A DNA stretch of 64,000 nt from NCBI GenBank assembly GCA_905221605.1, contig CAJNDS010002503.1, forward strand, positions 1 to 64,000, given 5' to 3'. The notes under the pieces are model-generated. The model was not told the DNA's origin and did not search any database. It saw only the letters and a program-made list of their open reading frames with translations. A program made the translations under genes and the position numbers. Each line of letters begins with the position of its first letter. Position 1 is the stretch's first letter. Below are positions 48,545-57,851 of the stretch, piece by piece. Origin of the DNA: Symbiodinium natans. Lineage: Eukaryota > Sar > Dinophyceae > Suessiales > Symbiodiniaceae.

Positions 48545-49426
48545 CTACCTGAACACCTGAGGAGGCGATTGAAAAACCCGGTCCGTTTGGCTTGCCAGGT
48601 AGCCACGCAGTTGCTGCAACTGACATGTTGCGGCCTCTCCCTCCTGTCTCAACTGGATCAAATACGCCTCCCTGAGCGCCGATTCCACATCTCTGGCATC
48701 CTGCTCCCAGCGCCTCTTCTCTGCTTCATGCCTTGCCGCTTGTTCGTCAAAGGCCAGCGACACGTTCTGTTGGAGTTGTTTGAGCTCTTCGACCGTGCTT
48801 TGGCAAGAGATCTCCGCGACATTTGCAAGTGCAACAGCAGGGACATTGAGCACAAAATCTTGCAGGCCTTCAAAATGATGGCTTGCGTTGTCCTTTCCAC
48901 TCAAGGCCCCCACACGTGGAAGAAAGATCACGTGACACGTAGGAATTGGCAGACTCGGGCTCCGAACTGCAAAGCCTTCCCTAACCCTTGCCTGATGCTC
49001 TGGCAAGGCCGTGTCGCACTTGTTGATGATGACAGCGTATGAATTGGCTGATGGCGAGGTGCCATCTACCAGCGTTATACATCCCAAGACTTTCCGAATT
49101 GTCAACAGATGCTCAGCCGTGATGCGGCCACCTTCACTGGGAACCACGAAAAACAGCTTGACAGCACGCCCTTTACGCACAGCATCCATTAAGGTCTGGG
49201 TGATCGCTTTCGCAGCGTTCTCAGCAGATTTGCAGTCTGCCAAGCCAGGGGTATCAGCAAACCGATACCCAGGAAAGCGGCAACTTTCCTGAAATTGAAA
49301 ATCGCTGCAAAAGCCGCACCATGCCGACTCGCCAGATCTGAACTGACGACCACTGACGCAAGATAGCAAAGTGCTCTTCCCTGCACCAGGATTTCCGCAG
49401 AATATGACGTCAGCAGGCGTCGTCAT
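48545..49426 (-). CDS. P-loop GTPase with coiled-coil tail (GTPase B)
   Basis: A 293-residue paralogue of the gene at 44834-45751, clearly similar along its length. G1 GNPGAGKST is at 11-19, G3 DTPG at 58-61 and G4 NKCD at 135-138. The family stretch FVVPSEGGRITAEHLLTIRK is at 93-112 and SYAVIINKCD precedes the base-specificity motif. The tail from about residue 215 is helical and charged (SLAFDEQAARHEAEKRRWEQ). The last residues (DRVFQSPPQVFR) may be intron read-through. A threonine that could serve as G2 in GTPase A (Thr41) is replaced by Cys/Ser at the corresponding site. The pair presumably arose by tandem duplication about 3.7 kb apart. Confidence 0.8.
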   Translation of the reverse strand: MTTPADVIFCGNPGAGKSTLLSCVSGRQFRSGESAWCGFCSDFQFQESCRFPGYRFADTPGLADCKSAENAAKAITQTLMDAVRKGRAVKLFFVVPSEGGRITAEHLLTIRKVLGCITLVDGTSPSANSYAVIINKCDTALPEHQARVREGFAVRSPSLPIPTCHVIFLPRVGALSGKDNASHHFEGLQDFVLNVPAVALANVAEISCQSTVEELKQLQQNVSLAFDEQAARHEAEKRRWEQDARDVESALREAYLIQLRQEGEAATCQLQQLRGYLASQTDRVFQSPPQVFR

Positions 49427-50157
49427 TGCTGCACCTTTTGCGATCTGATGTTTACTGTATGACGCGGCTTCATACCAATTCCAAATTTACCTTATCTGCA
49501 GTCTTTGCAACGCATGCACTGTGCCCTACACCTGGCCTGCTGGCAGACTGACCCGTTTAACAATCAGTGCCACTAGCTTGAGCTTTTCAGCCCACGTGGC
49601 TTGCTTTTCTTTAGCAGGAGGCTACTAATCATCTCGCTCACTTGACGATGTGGGAAGGTGTAATTGACAACCGTACGCATCCACGAGAACGGGGCTTGTA
49701 GGGCAGAAGAATTGCCCTTGCGCTTATTCAATTCATTGACACGACTTTTCTAGCGCGATCCTTCAGAAATCGTTGCCAGGGCGTCGTACAATCCGGGCGC
49801 TCGCCTGCGATGCAACAGTCTAGCAGGTTTGAGGGCTCTATCATGATGTTCGGAGGTACGACTGAGCACATGCAGTCATATATGTAGTCACGTCAACTAT
49901 ACATCTCAAAATGACTCGTGAAGACAAAACACGAACAACCTTGTGTCTGCCATCACAACACAGGCGTTGATATTTGGTACAACATCGAGAGTGTTTCCAC
50001 ATAGCCAAACAGTTCAGAGCAAGACACATGATATTGGTTGCTTCAGTTCCAGGAGCTCTTGGTATCCAAGCGGCTCCGACAACTTTTACGACATCACATT
50101 CAGAAGCACTCCCAGAACCTAAGAACCTAAAGCATGCTGAATGACAACATCATGCAC
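49427..50157. other. Intergenic DNA upstream of GTPase B
   Basis: No recognisable gene. This would hold the promoter and any upstream exon of the minus-strand GTPase; no dinoflagellate promoter motif can be defined with confidence. Confidence 0.4.
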
Positions 50158-50372
50158 TGAAAAATGGAAAACCCATCAAAAAAACTTTTTTCCAATCAAA
50201 AAAAAACTTTCCCCTACCAATCTAAAAAAAACTTTCCAAAAATCAAGAAAAAACTTTTTTCAAATCAAAAAAAAAACTTTCTTTGGGTATTTATAAGAGA
50301 TCTAGAATTTCTTCGAGAAGCGTGACCCATCAAAAACAAACTTTTTCTCCATCAAAAAATTTCCGAATTCGA
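50158..50372. repeat. CAAAAAAAACTTTTTT direct repeats
   Basis: Five to seven copies of an ATCAAAAAAAACTTTTTTCC-like unit at about 28-33-bp spacing. Each unit has an A-run followed by CTTT, partly self-complementary. Confidence 0.75.
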
Positions 50373-50429
50373 CGTATACATATGTTTCTAAATAAAAGAC
50401 TGCATAAAAGCGAGGGGATTGGGGGGTGC

Positions 50430-50622
50430 GCAGCGCAGCCCGCAGCTCCCCCATTATGCTCGCCTGATGGGTTGAAATATGACTCATATTATGCTGAAAA
50501 GCAGGGGGGTTGGGGGGGGGACGGGGGGGCAGCCACCCCCCCCTTTTGCAAACACAATGCTGGCATGATGGCTTTCAATAAGATTCATTTGCTTAAAAGG
50601 AAGCACGCGAGCTACTCGCGTC
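50430..50622 (+). repeat. G/C-tract dispersed repeat, left of the AT-rich viral island
   Basis: Contains poly-G then poly-C tracts (about 50505-50548), TTTTGCAAACACAATGCTGG, CATGATGGCTTTCAATAAGA and TTCATTTGCTTAAAAGG. Matches the array on the other side of the island at 53.6-53.96 kb. Confidence 0.75.
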
Positions 50623-50629
50623 TCTACCT

Positions 50630-50840
50630 TTCTTCTGATTTTTGCTATCAGTGAATTTTTGATTACAAATAAAACACCGAGTAGCTTTCTTAAACCGTGC
50701 TTCTTCTTCATCTGTTGGGTCTAACGGTTTAACATCTGCCATTTTATCAAAAACATTCTCTCTTATTTGGTTCATTGTATCACAAAATTTATTCATGCAG
50801 TCTTTTCCACGGTATAGATAAGGTGTCATTTCGTTTGTTA
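50630..50840 (-). pseudogene. DNA polymerase B fragment, segment 3 (minus)
   Basis: The minus strand reads SITNEMTPYLYRGKDCMNKF, then a helical stretch and CFICNQKF, the first half of a zinc-binding motif typical of the exonuclease region of Polinton/protein-primed type B polymerases. The frame then runs into unrelated sequence near 50640. The palm and thumb regions are absent, so the gene is truncated here. This piece follows the flipped segment at 50841-51044 in protein order. Confidence 0.7.
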
Positions 50841-51044
50841 TTGAAGCCAGAAGAACACGAAAAAATGCAACTCAAGAACCATTACAAAAAACTAAAAGCT
50901 CCTTATGTAATATATGGTGATTTTGAATGCTTAACAGCACATTCAAAAGATGTAATAAAAGGCACTTACGCTGACGAAAGTCCTAATTGTCCGAAGGGCA
51001 CGTACCAGCATCATAAACCATCAGGCTTTATGTTCAACGTCGTA
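50841..51044 (+). pseudogene. DNA polymerase B fragment, segment 2 (inverted, plus strand)
   Basis: The plus strand reads LKPEEHEKMQLKNHYKK, then APYVIYGDFECLTAHSKD and HHKPSGFMFNVV. The YGDFEC stretch is the Exo I (D-x-E) motif of B-family polymerases. In related proteins this region lies between the C2H2-type finger (end of segment 1) and the PYLYRG motif (start of segment 3), both of which are on the minus strand here. About 204 bp have therefore been flipped in place. Breakpoints are near 50838-50846 and 51040-51048. Confidence 0.75.
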
Positions 51045-52261
51045 AAATCTTAGTAGATTGAACTTCATTAGCTAGACAACCTTTCGTTATGTGATTTGTT
51101 AAAAGCGCTTCTTGTTGAAAGCCTTTCTGACAATACATACAGTGAAATAACTTTTCTTTGTGGTTGTTGGTTTGAGAACTCATAAGTCTTGAATAGTCCT
51201 TTATTAAAACGTAATGATTAAAAACGTCGTCGTGGTCTATTCGTAAAAGATTTACATGACAAACTGGCTTTGAAATTGATGTTATTCTGTCTGGTCTTAT
51301 TGTTTTCTTTTCTTCATCTATGGTATAAACAGTTATTGATATTGTTCTCCCGTTTATTTCTTCAAAACGGTCAATGTCATCATTGCAAACAGGATAATTC
51401 ATATCATTCCATTTTAAGAAACTGTCGCTGTCAACATATTTTTTATAGTGATACATTCGTTGCGGGTGGTCTTTCTTGAATATTTCATAAAACTTGCATA
51501 AGACACAGTATCTAAAACACATGTCATCGTCGTTTTTTATGTTGATACAAGCCTTCTTTCTCATAATCCATTCGGGTAAGTCAAAATGTTTTCTTGCTCG
51601 TGTAGAGTCGTATTTGTCATGTTGTATCGCTATTTTATGAACCTTTTTAATTCTTAATCCTGACCTTTCTGTTTGTTTTTCTGCTACTGTAAATTCTATG
51701 TCCTTGCCCATATTGTTTAAAGCATTTACTAAATCATCTTCATTGAATATATTGTAACGTCTAGATTTTATAGAGTGTATTATTTCGTCTTCTGTTTCTA
51801 TGTCATCAAAAACAATTTCAACAGAAGCTATCACTTTCATTGACTTGTGTTCTTTAAGGTATTCGTTTAGTTTGTCTTTTTGGTGTATGAAATAAGATAA
51901 GCCTCTCATATGAGGAAGCTTTATGTTAGATATTGAGTAGGTGTTGGCGTAAGATTTTAAAGCCGATTGTTCGTCGATGATTGTGGCTTTGTGCTTAATA
52001 GCGTAGTTTGTTAAAGCCTTTCTTACTAAAATGCCTTTGGAAGCTTTTTCAAGGATTTTGAAGCGTCTGTATTGAGGAGATTGTGAAACTTGTTCCAGTT
52101 TTGTTTTTAGTTTTTTTAACTAATGGCTTTTCTTTGTTATAGGGATATTCAACATCATTTATAATAACCTTCTTGTATTCCTTATTACCCTTACGTTTTA
52201 TGTTTGCTTGTTTATCTGAAAATAGGAAATTCAACACTGAACGGTACTCCCCTAACTCCAT
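51045..52261 (-). pseudogene. DNA polymerase B fragment, segment 1 (N-terminal, minus)
   Basis: The N-terminal half of a Polinton/adintovirus-like type B polymerase. It has CFRYCVLCKFYEI, HPQRMYHYKKYV, a HVNLLRI-HYVLIKDYSRL-SSQ stretch and a finger HCMYCQKGFQQEALLTNHIT ending in KGC, all characteristic of the region before the exonuclease domain in these polymerases. The start Met is at 52261 (MELGEYRSVLNFLF). One frameshift lies in a T-rich run at about 52080-52120, between the first 60 residues and the rest. Composition is strongly AT-rich compared with the flanks. It is a remnant of an integrated virus or self-synthesising transposon, not a host replicative polymerase. Confidence 0.8.
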
Positions 52262-52339
52262 TATAATATAAGGTGGCTTCTCTTTAAGTCGTTTTTAACA
52301 ATCATTTTAAAGAAAAGACAATATTAGATAAGTAGTGAT

Positions 52340-52895
52340 ATGAATAAGTATCATAATGGTAAGATTTATAAAATCGTTGATGTCGGATATAATAAATGCT
52401 ATATAGGAAGTACCACTGAAAGTCTTAGTCAAAGAATAGCTCGTCACAGGTGGAATTACAACTCCTACTTAAAATCTACCTCTAAATTTATGTCATCCTT
52501 TCAATTGTTTAGCGAGTTCGGTATAGAAAACTGTAAATTGGACTTATTGAAAACTTCCCGTGTCAATGCAAAGATGAGTTGAGACGCAGGGAAGGACACT
52601 ACATAAAACATACTGATTGTATAAATAAAATCATTGCTGGTAGAACTGCGAAAGAGTATAAAGAAGACAACAGAGACCTCGTTTTGAAACAAAAGCGTAT
52701 GCACTACAACCAAAACAAGGACAAGGCAAAAGACTACTATGATACTTGCTACAAAGACAGGCGAAGGAACGAAATAGTATTCGGATTGAATGTCACTACT
52801 GCAATTGTTTGGTAAGACAATGTTATGTCAAAATACATAATCAGTCAAAGCAACACTTACAGAATATGGAGAGGAAACAATCACAATCGTGGTAA
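52340..52895 (+). pseudogene. GIY-YIG endonuclease with zinc-finger tail, frameshifted
   Basis: Plus strand, opposite in direction to the polymerase relic, 79 bp from its start. It begins MNKYHNGKIYKIVDVGYNKC then YIGSTTESLSQRIARHRWNY: the GIY-YIG core with the catalytic Arg in QRIARH. A first frameshift near 52560-52580 leads to ELRRREGHYIKHTDCINKII then AGRTAKEYKEDN, the conserved E-x(3)-YI and NK-AGRT region. A second near 52783 leads to IECHYCNCLVRQCYVKIHNQ then SKQHLQ, a CxxC...H...H finger common at the end of virus-encoded GIY-YIG proteins. Stop at 52893-52895. Intact length would be about 185 residues. Such genes act as homing or virus-encoded nucleases in giant viruses and Polinton-like elements. 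Confidence 0.8.
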
Positions 52896-52935
52896 GATTT
52901 TTATTGAAAATGCTTATGGCAACGTTTCCCTCGGG

Positions 52936-53178
52936 TTGTGGATTTTCACATAACATATGTGGATTTTCACATAACATATGTGGACTTTCACATAACATAT
53001 GTGGATTTTCACATAACATATGTGGATTTTCACATAACATATGTGGATTTTCACATACCATATGTGGATTTTCACATACCATATGTGGATTTTCACATGC
53101 CATATGTGGATTTTCACATACCACATGTGGATTTTCACATACCACATGTGGATTTTCACATACCATATGTGGATTTTA
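52936..53178. repeat. 21-bp tandem repeat, 11 units plus a partial
   Basis: Unit TGTGGATTTTCACATAACAT plus A. Units 1-5 carry ATAACAT, later ones ATACCAT, ATGCCAT or ATACCACAT, so variants are ordered along the array. Each junction contains CATATG or CACATG. Because 21 is a multiple of three, several frames on both strands stay open with 7-residue periodicity. Confidence 0.95.
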
Positions 53179-53590
53179 ATATGATGGTTAAAGGACTTCA
53201 AGTAATGGGAGCTTTGGTAAGTGCATTATTAGGGAGCTTGGGAAAAGTAGGATGGGAAATATGAGGAATGAAGTAGGCGCGATGGTATGAGATTTGGAAT
53301 GAATGTTGGGGAGTTATTTTAAAATGAATAAGGCCTGAATATGTGTTAAAACGATGGTAAGAAAGGCAATGTTGGTGAAAAAACCCTAGAAGCCCCTTCT
53401 GGAAAGTGAATAAGGTGGATAGATAAAAATAATGAAGAAGGTAATATGGAATTTAAAAATTAGTGAAAATTTAGGAAAATAACGAATAAGGCGATTGTGA
53501 AAAATGACGATGTTAAGCTGTTAGGAATTGAAATAATAAAGCAACCTAGCAAAGTTTAACGTATTAGACCCGTCAATCCCCTTTTTACTA
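53179..53590. other. AT-rich right part of the viral island
   Basis: AT-rich with A/G bias and no long frame. No recognisable gene remains. Confidence 0.5.
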
Positions 53591-53971
53591 ATTTTTTTTT
53601 GGGGGGGGGGGGGTGTGCAGCCCTCCCCCCCCCTCCCCGCCCATTTGCAAACACAATCCTCGCATGATGGGTTTCAAAGACTCATATGCTTGAAAGCGGG
53701 GGTTGGGGGGGCGCACCCCACCCCTACTGCTAGCATGATGGATTTCAAAAAGATTCATACGCTTAAAAGCGGGGGTTAGCAGCCCCCCGCCCCGCGCCCA
53801 TTTGCAAACACAATGCTCGCATGATGGGTTTCAACAAGACTCATATGCTTAAAAGCGGGGGGGGGGGTTGGCGTGGGGGGCGCAGCTCCCCCCCCAATGT
53901 ATGGTAGACACACATGCTTCGCATGATATGTTCAACAAGACCGTCAATAATGCTTAACAGCGCGAGGTGGT

Positions 53972-54010
<39 letters not shown>

Positions 54011-54032
54011 GGGGGGGGGGGGGGGGGGGGGT
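53591..54032 (+). repeat. G/C-tract dispersed repeat, tandem array right of the island
   Basis: Four units carrying CATTTGCAAACACAAT, CGCATGATGGGTTTCAA, ACTCATATGCTTAAAAGCGG and poly-G/poly-C tracts. Ends in an almost uninterrupted G run of about 60 bp (53971-54032). Confidence 0.8.
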
Positions 54033-54112
54033 CAGTCGAAAGTAGGGGTTGATCGCGCTCTTCCTCCTCCGGCTCGCAGATTGTGTGTCTCTCTAGTCCA
54101 TCCTAGGGCCTG

Positions 54113-55911
54113 GTGACAGGGCGGAAAAATAATGATGGCGGCCGAAATGACCGCGAGCGGATAGAAGGAGCCAAAAGTGTGCAAAAGGGCGTGGAGATCA
54201 GCTATGCCAAACTCAATAGTGAGCAGAAAGTTGCTATGGACTCCGCCAAGGCTCTTGAGGTGGACAACTGGATGAAGACTATGGCGGTGAAAGCTGCCAA
54301 GAAATTCGTCCCTCAGAAGGAGCTGCTCAGAATGCGGTGGGTTCTCACCTTCAAAAGCAGCTCCGAGGCAGATGCTGTGCAAGGTACACCTCCTTCCCAA
54401 GATTGCGTAAAAGCGAAGGCTCGCATCGTAATCCTAGGATACAGCGATCCTCATCTTCTGGATGCCTCCTCCGTGAGTCCGGCAATGTCAAGACTTTCCA
54501 CAGGCAATTACTATTGAACATGGCTTCCGTGAAGAGATGGCAAATCGTGTGTGGGGATGTCAAAAGCGCATTCTTGCAGGCGAAATCTCCTCAAAAAGAT
54601 CGTGGAGTGTATGCCACTCCAGTTCCCGAACTCAGTGAGGCTTTGGGCCTCAAGTCCAATTGTTGAAGAGTTGCTATGGATTGGTATCAGCTCCGAGAGA
54701 GTGGTATGAAGATGTTCATCGTACTTTGTTGTCACTAGGTGCCGAGCGTTTGACAACCGACAGCTGCGTGTGGCGCATCAGAGACGCCGCAGGTGCTGTG
54801 GTGGGTCTCGTATCGTCTCACGTAGACGATTTTTTGATGTGGAGACACGTCTTCGCAGGCATGGTCCAATTTCCTCCAGGGCTTCAAGGGTGCCTACGAA
54901 TGGTCGCCGTGGGAGTATGGAGCCTTCAAACACTGTGGAGTGCAGATAGTGCAACATCCAGACTTTTCCGTGTCCATTGATCACTCATCGTTCTGTTCTG
55001 AGCTTAAGCAAATGACTCCCATCAAGGAGACTCGCAAGCTTCATCCTGAAGAACTGAGTCAAGTTCGTGCGATTCTGGGATCTATTCAGTGGCGCGTGTA
55101 CCAAAGCGCTCCACAACACGCAGCCAAACTGAATTATCTCCAAAGTCTGGTGGCTGTTCAAGACTCAAGCATGGTAGAGCAAGTAAATAAATTGGTGCGT
55201 GAGGTTTTTGCTGCCAGGAGTTTGTCGTGCCAGGTGCAAGCATTGGGAGCCGACAATCCCGATGACCTCTGCATGATCGGCTGGAGCGACGCTTCACTTG
55301 CAAATCGTCCAGATTTCTCTTCTACAGGGGGATACCTCATTGCCCTAATGAGCAAAAAGGCCATTCAAGATGGCATGGGCCGCGTCAACCCAGTATCCTG
55401 GCGTAGTGGCAAACTGCGCAGAGTAGCGAGATCAAGCCTCTCGGCAGAATCTCAGGCATTAGCCGATGCCGAGCAAGAACTTTTCTACGCTCGTTCGGAG
55501 TGGCGAGAAATGATGGGAGACGACCTAGGAGCCACCAAACCCGAGGAAGTTTCCAAGCGCATGCAGGGCTACTTGGTAGTGGACGCCAAAGCTATGTTTG
55601 ATACCCTTTCCAAAGGAGTCCTGGCGGCGAGCCAGAAAGACAAGTACACGGGACTGGAGTTGTTGGCTCGGAGTCAGCACTTGGAGGCCCAACAAACCAC
55701 TCTGCTATGGTGCGATTCTGATCACCAACTTGCTGATGGTCTCACGAAAGCTAGTAAGCAGGATGTTCTCAAAAGATTCTTGTCCAGTGGAATGTGGCGT
55801 ATTAGGTACGATGGTGCCTATGTGTCAGCAAAGAAAAGAAGACAGATGATCCATGAGGAAGAAGAGGGAAACTCGACTTTTCTCCTCGATTTTGTTTTCC
55901 GCACACACTGA
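54113..55911 (+). pseudogene. Ty1/copia-type retrotransposon pol, decayed
   Basis: Reverse transcriptase then RNase H in copia order, spread over several frames. Frame 1 (to about 54517) has VDNWMKTMAVKAAKKFVPQK, MRWVLTFK and KAKARIVILGYSDPHLLDAS. After a shift, WQIVCGDVKSAFLQAKSPQK (to about 54666). After another, LKSCYGLVSAPREWYEDVHR and SSHVDDFLM, the YVDD-type catalytic box with His for Tyr. A last shift at about 54850-54945 leads to a 323-codon frame with GSIQWRVYQ, GWSDASLANRPDFSSTGGYL, SSLSAESQALADAEQEL and SDHQLADGLTKAS, the copia RNase H. Integrase and gag are not seen, and LTRs were not identified. The element is 5'-truncated and inactive. Confidence 0.9.
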
Positions 55912-57239
55912 AGAGCTTCGTCAGCCTTTTCCTGGGGCATGTCAGAGGACATGTCCATATGTGTATTGCTCCACTCTTCAGGTGTGTGCATGAAGTGTTC
56001 TTGATCCCAGGAGCTCCTTTGGCCTCAAATCCTTTTCAGGACTAAGTTACGTAGTTGCGACCGTGCAGCCATAGGCTACACTGCGAGGAGCCTGAGGCTC
56101 CTGGGATACGACATCCGACTGTCGGGATCATTGTCTTAAAAGAGACAGCAGCGCGATCCACTTCAGTTTTGGTCGACATCCGGCATTGATTGGCCCGACA
56201 TTTATAGGAGAGCCCATCCGCTTACCAACGCTGGGAGGGTGGTTCAACAACTTTTCTTTCCAGCAAGTCGGGATGCTTGTGCACATGCCCAAACACAGCA
56301 CGCGTGACTCAAATATAGCGACCCTTGATTCTCGAAACCTCAGAAAATGTGAAATTCGAAGAGAAAGGGCAAACGGCGTGAACGAATTCCGGGAAGGGGG
56401 GCGGAGGTGGCATGTCGTTTGTGCTGAACAAAAGCTGCTCATGCTTTTTCGATCGCTGAGACCGAAAGAACAGACTGAGCCGAAATCTGTTAGGGCATCA
56501 GGTTGGAAACAGATCAGCGAAGCGGTGCCAGTGGTGACAATGGGGAATTATTAGGGTTTACATGGTCACCCCCGTGGGTGTCTTTCGGCCCATGACACAC
56601 CGGGTCCTACAGACAAGCTTTGCCGCTATCATACTTCCGGCGGCATCCATCCTCCACAGAGTCCACTCTGTAATTTCAGACCCCGCCATTGTCAACGCAC
56701 CCGTGTGCAGTGGTTGATTCACCCACCCGCACTGAGCAAGGGCACGAACCAGACCACACGGCGTCGGTCACGCTGAGACCTCCTGAGACCTAACCTGAAA
56801 CAGCTTTGCCTTACTCTGTTATGCATTTTTGCTGCATTGATTGCCAGGAGGTTCAGCTTAAGGCATAGGTGACGGCAAAACAAGCCCAGAGCACTCCTCC
56901 CTGACAGACTCAATAACGATGGTCAAGCACAACAACCAGCGAGCAAGTATACCTTTGAAAGTACCCTGGCGTGCAGCAAGCTTACGTTCATCAGATTCTT
57001 TGCATGAATCCAACCGTGTGGCCTGAAACTGTTTTACCACGCGGCGGCAACACTCACGTTTTTTTGCCGAGCCACGGCAAGAATCATTCTTGCCGCGGTG
57101 GCAAAAATTCATCATTCCTGCCGCGGCACGCTATCGCCCAAAAAGAACCTCAGGGTATTGGTCTGTTCAATGTCGCATCAGCTGCTGCTTTCACGCAGGG
57201 CCTCCAACCTCCTGCTTCCAGCCTGCAACAGCCGCAGGT
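55912..57239. other. Region between copia pol and the LRR array
   Basis: The first few hundred bases may include the copia 3' end, but no LTR pair was found. A plus-strand frame at 56186-56554 shows no domain. A near-perfect hairpin, CGGCAAGAATCATTCTTGCC plus G, lies at 57075-57095 (10-bp arms, one-base loop), with GCCGCGGTGGC and GCCGCGGC motifs beside it. Confidence 0.45.
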
Positions 57240-57851
57240 TTGCTTCTGGCACACAGCTCTCGGCACGTGGGTGATCGTGGGTGTCTTGTCTTGCCAACAA
57301 AAGTCTCAGCGTCACCTCAAGTGCGGAGAAAAGACTATCTTTCCATGCTAGGTTCGGGGCAAGTGCGGTAAATTTTGTGTCTCAAGCTTGTGCGAGCGTC
57401 TGGCGCACAAATCTGGGCACGGAGATTTGGCATGTCAAACATTTGCAGAAAAAACCTGTTTTTCTCCGTGCTGGTTTCGGGGCGCAGCACGTAAACTTAC
57501 CGTGCAACAGCCGAGATGTCTCTTGTATCCCAAGCTTGTATGGCTTCTGGCGAAACAATCTCGGCACGTGGGTATCTGGTCTCGCGAACAAATTCTTAAT
57601 GTCATCTCGCTGCTTCCCCATTTTTGCCCGTGCGGCCATCAACATGTCTCCTGTATCTCAAGCTTCTACGTGCTAGCGCACAAGTCTCGCCACAGGGGTA
57701 TCTTGTGTCTCATCAAGCTTGTGTGTGTGTGTGCTTCCAGCGCACAGATCTCAGCATGTGCGCGTTGTATGTTTGTCTCACAAGCAAACTCTCCATGTCA
57801 TTTCGCTCGCGAAAAGAAGCTTGTTTTTCTCCGCGCTCGGTTCGGGGCAAG
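57240..57851 (+). repeat. Degenerate ~140-bp tandem repeat upstream of the LRR array
   Basis: About four units share TTTCTCCGYGCTSGGTTCGG-type sequence with GGCAAG/GCAGCACGTAAA, TGTATCTCAAGCTT, CTTCTGGCGAAACAATCTCG and GCACGTGGG. The last unit ends TTCGGGGCAAG directly abutting LRR unit 1. Confidence 0.6.

Noticed and set aside
52936-53178. CRISPR array
   Set aside because: Units are contiguous 21-bp repeats with no unique spacers, and the context is eukaryotic.
52889-53264. Frames of 95-112 codons with 7-residue periodicity
   Set aside because: Produced by the 21-bp tandem repeat, which is open in several frames on both strands.
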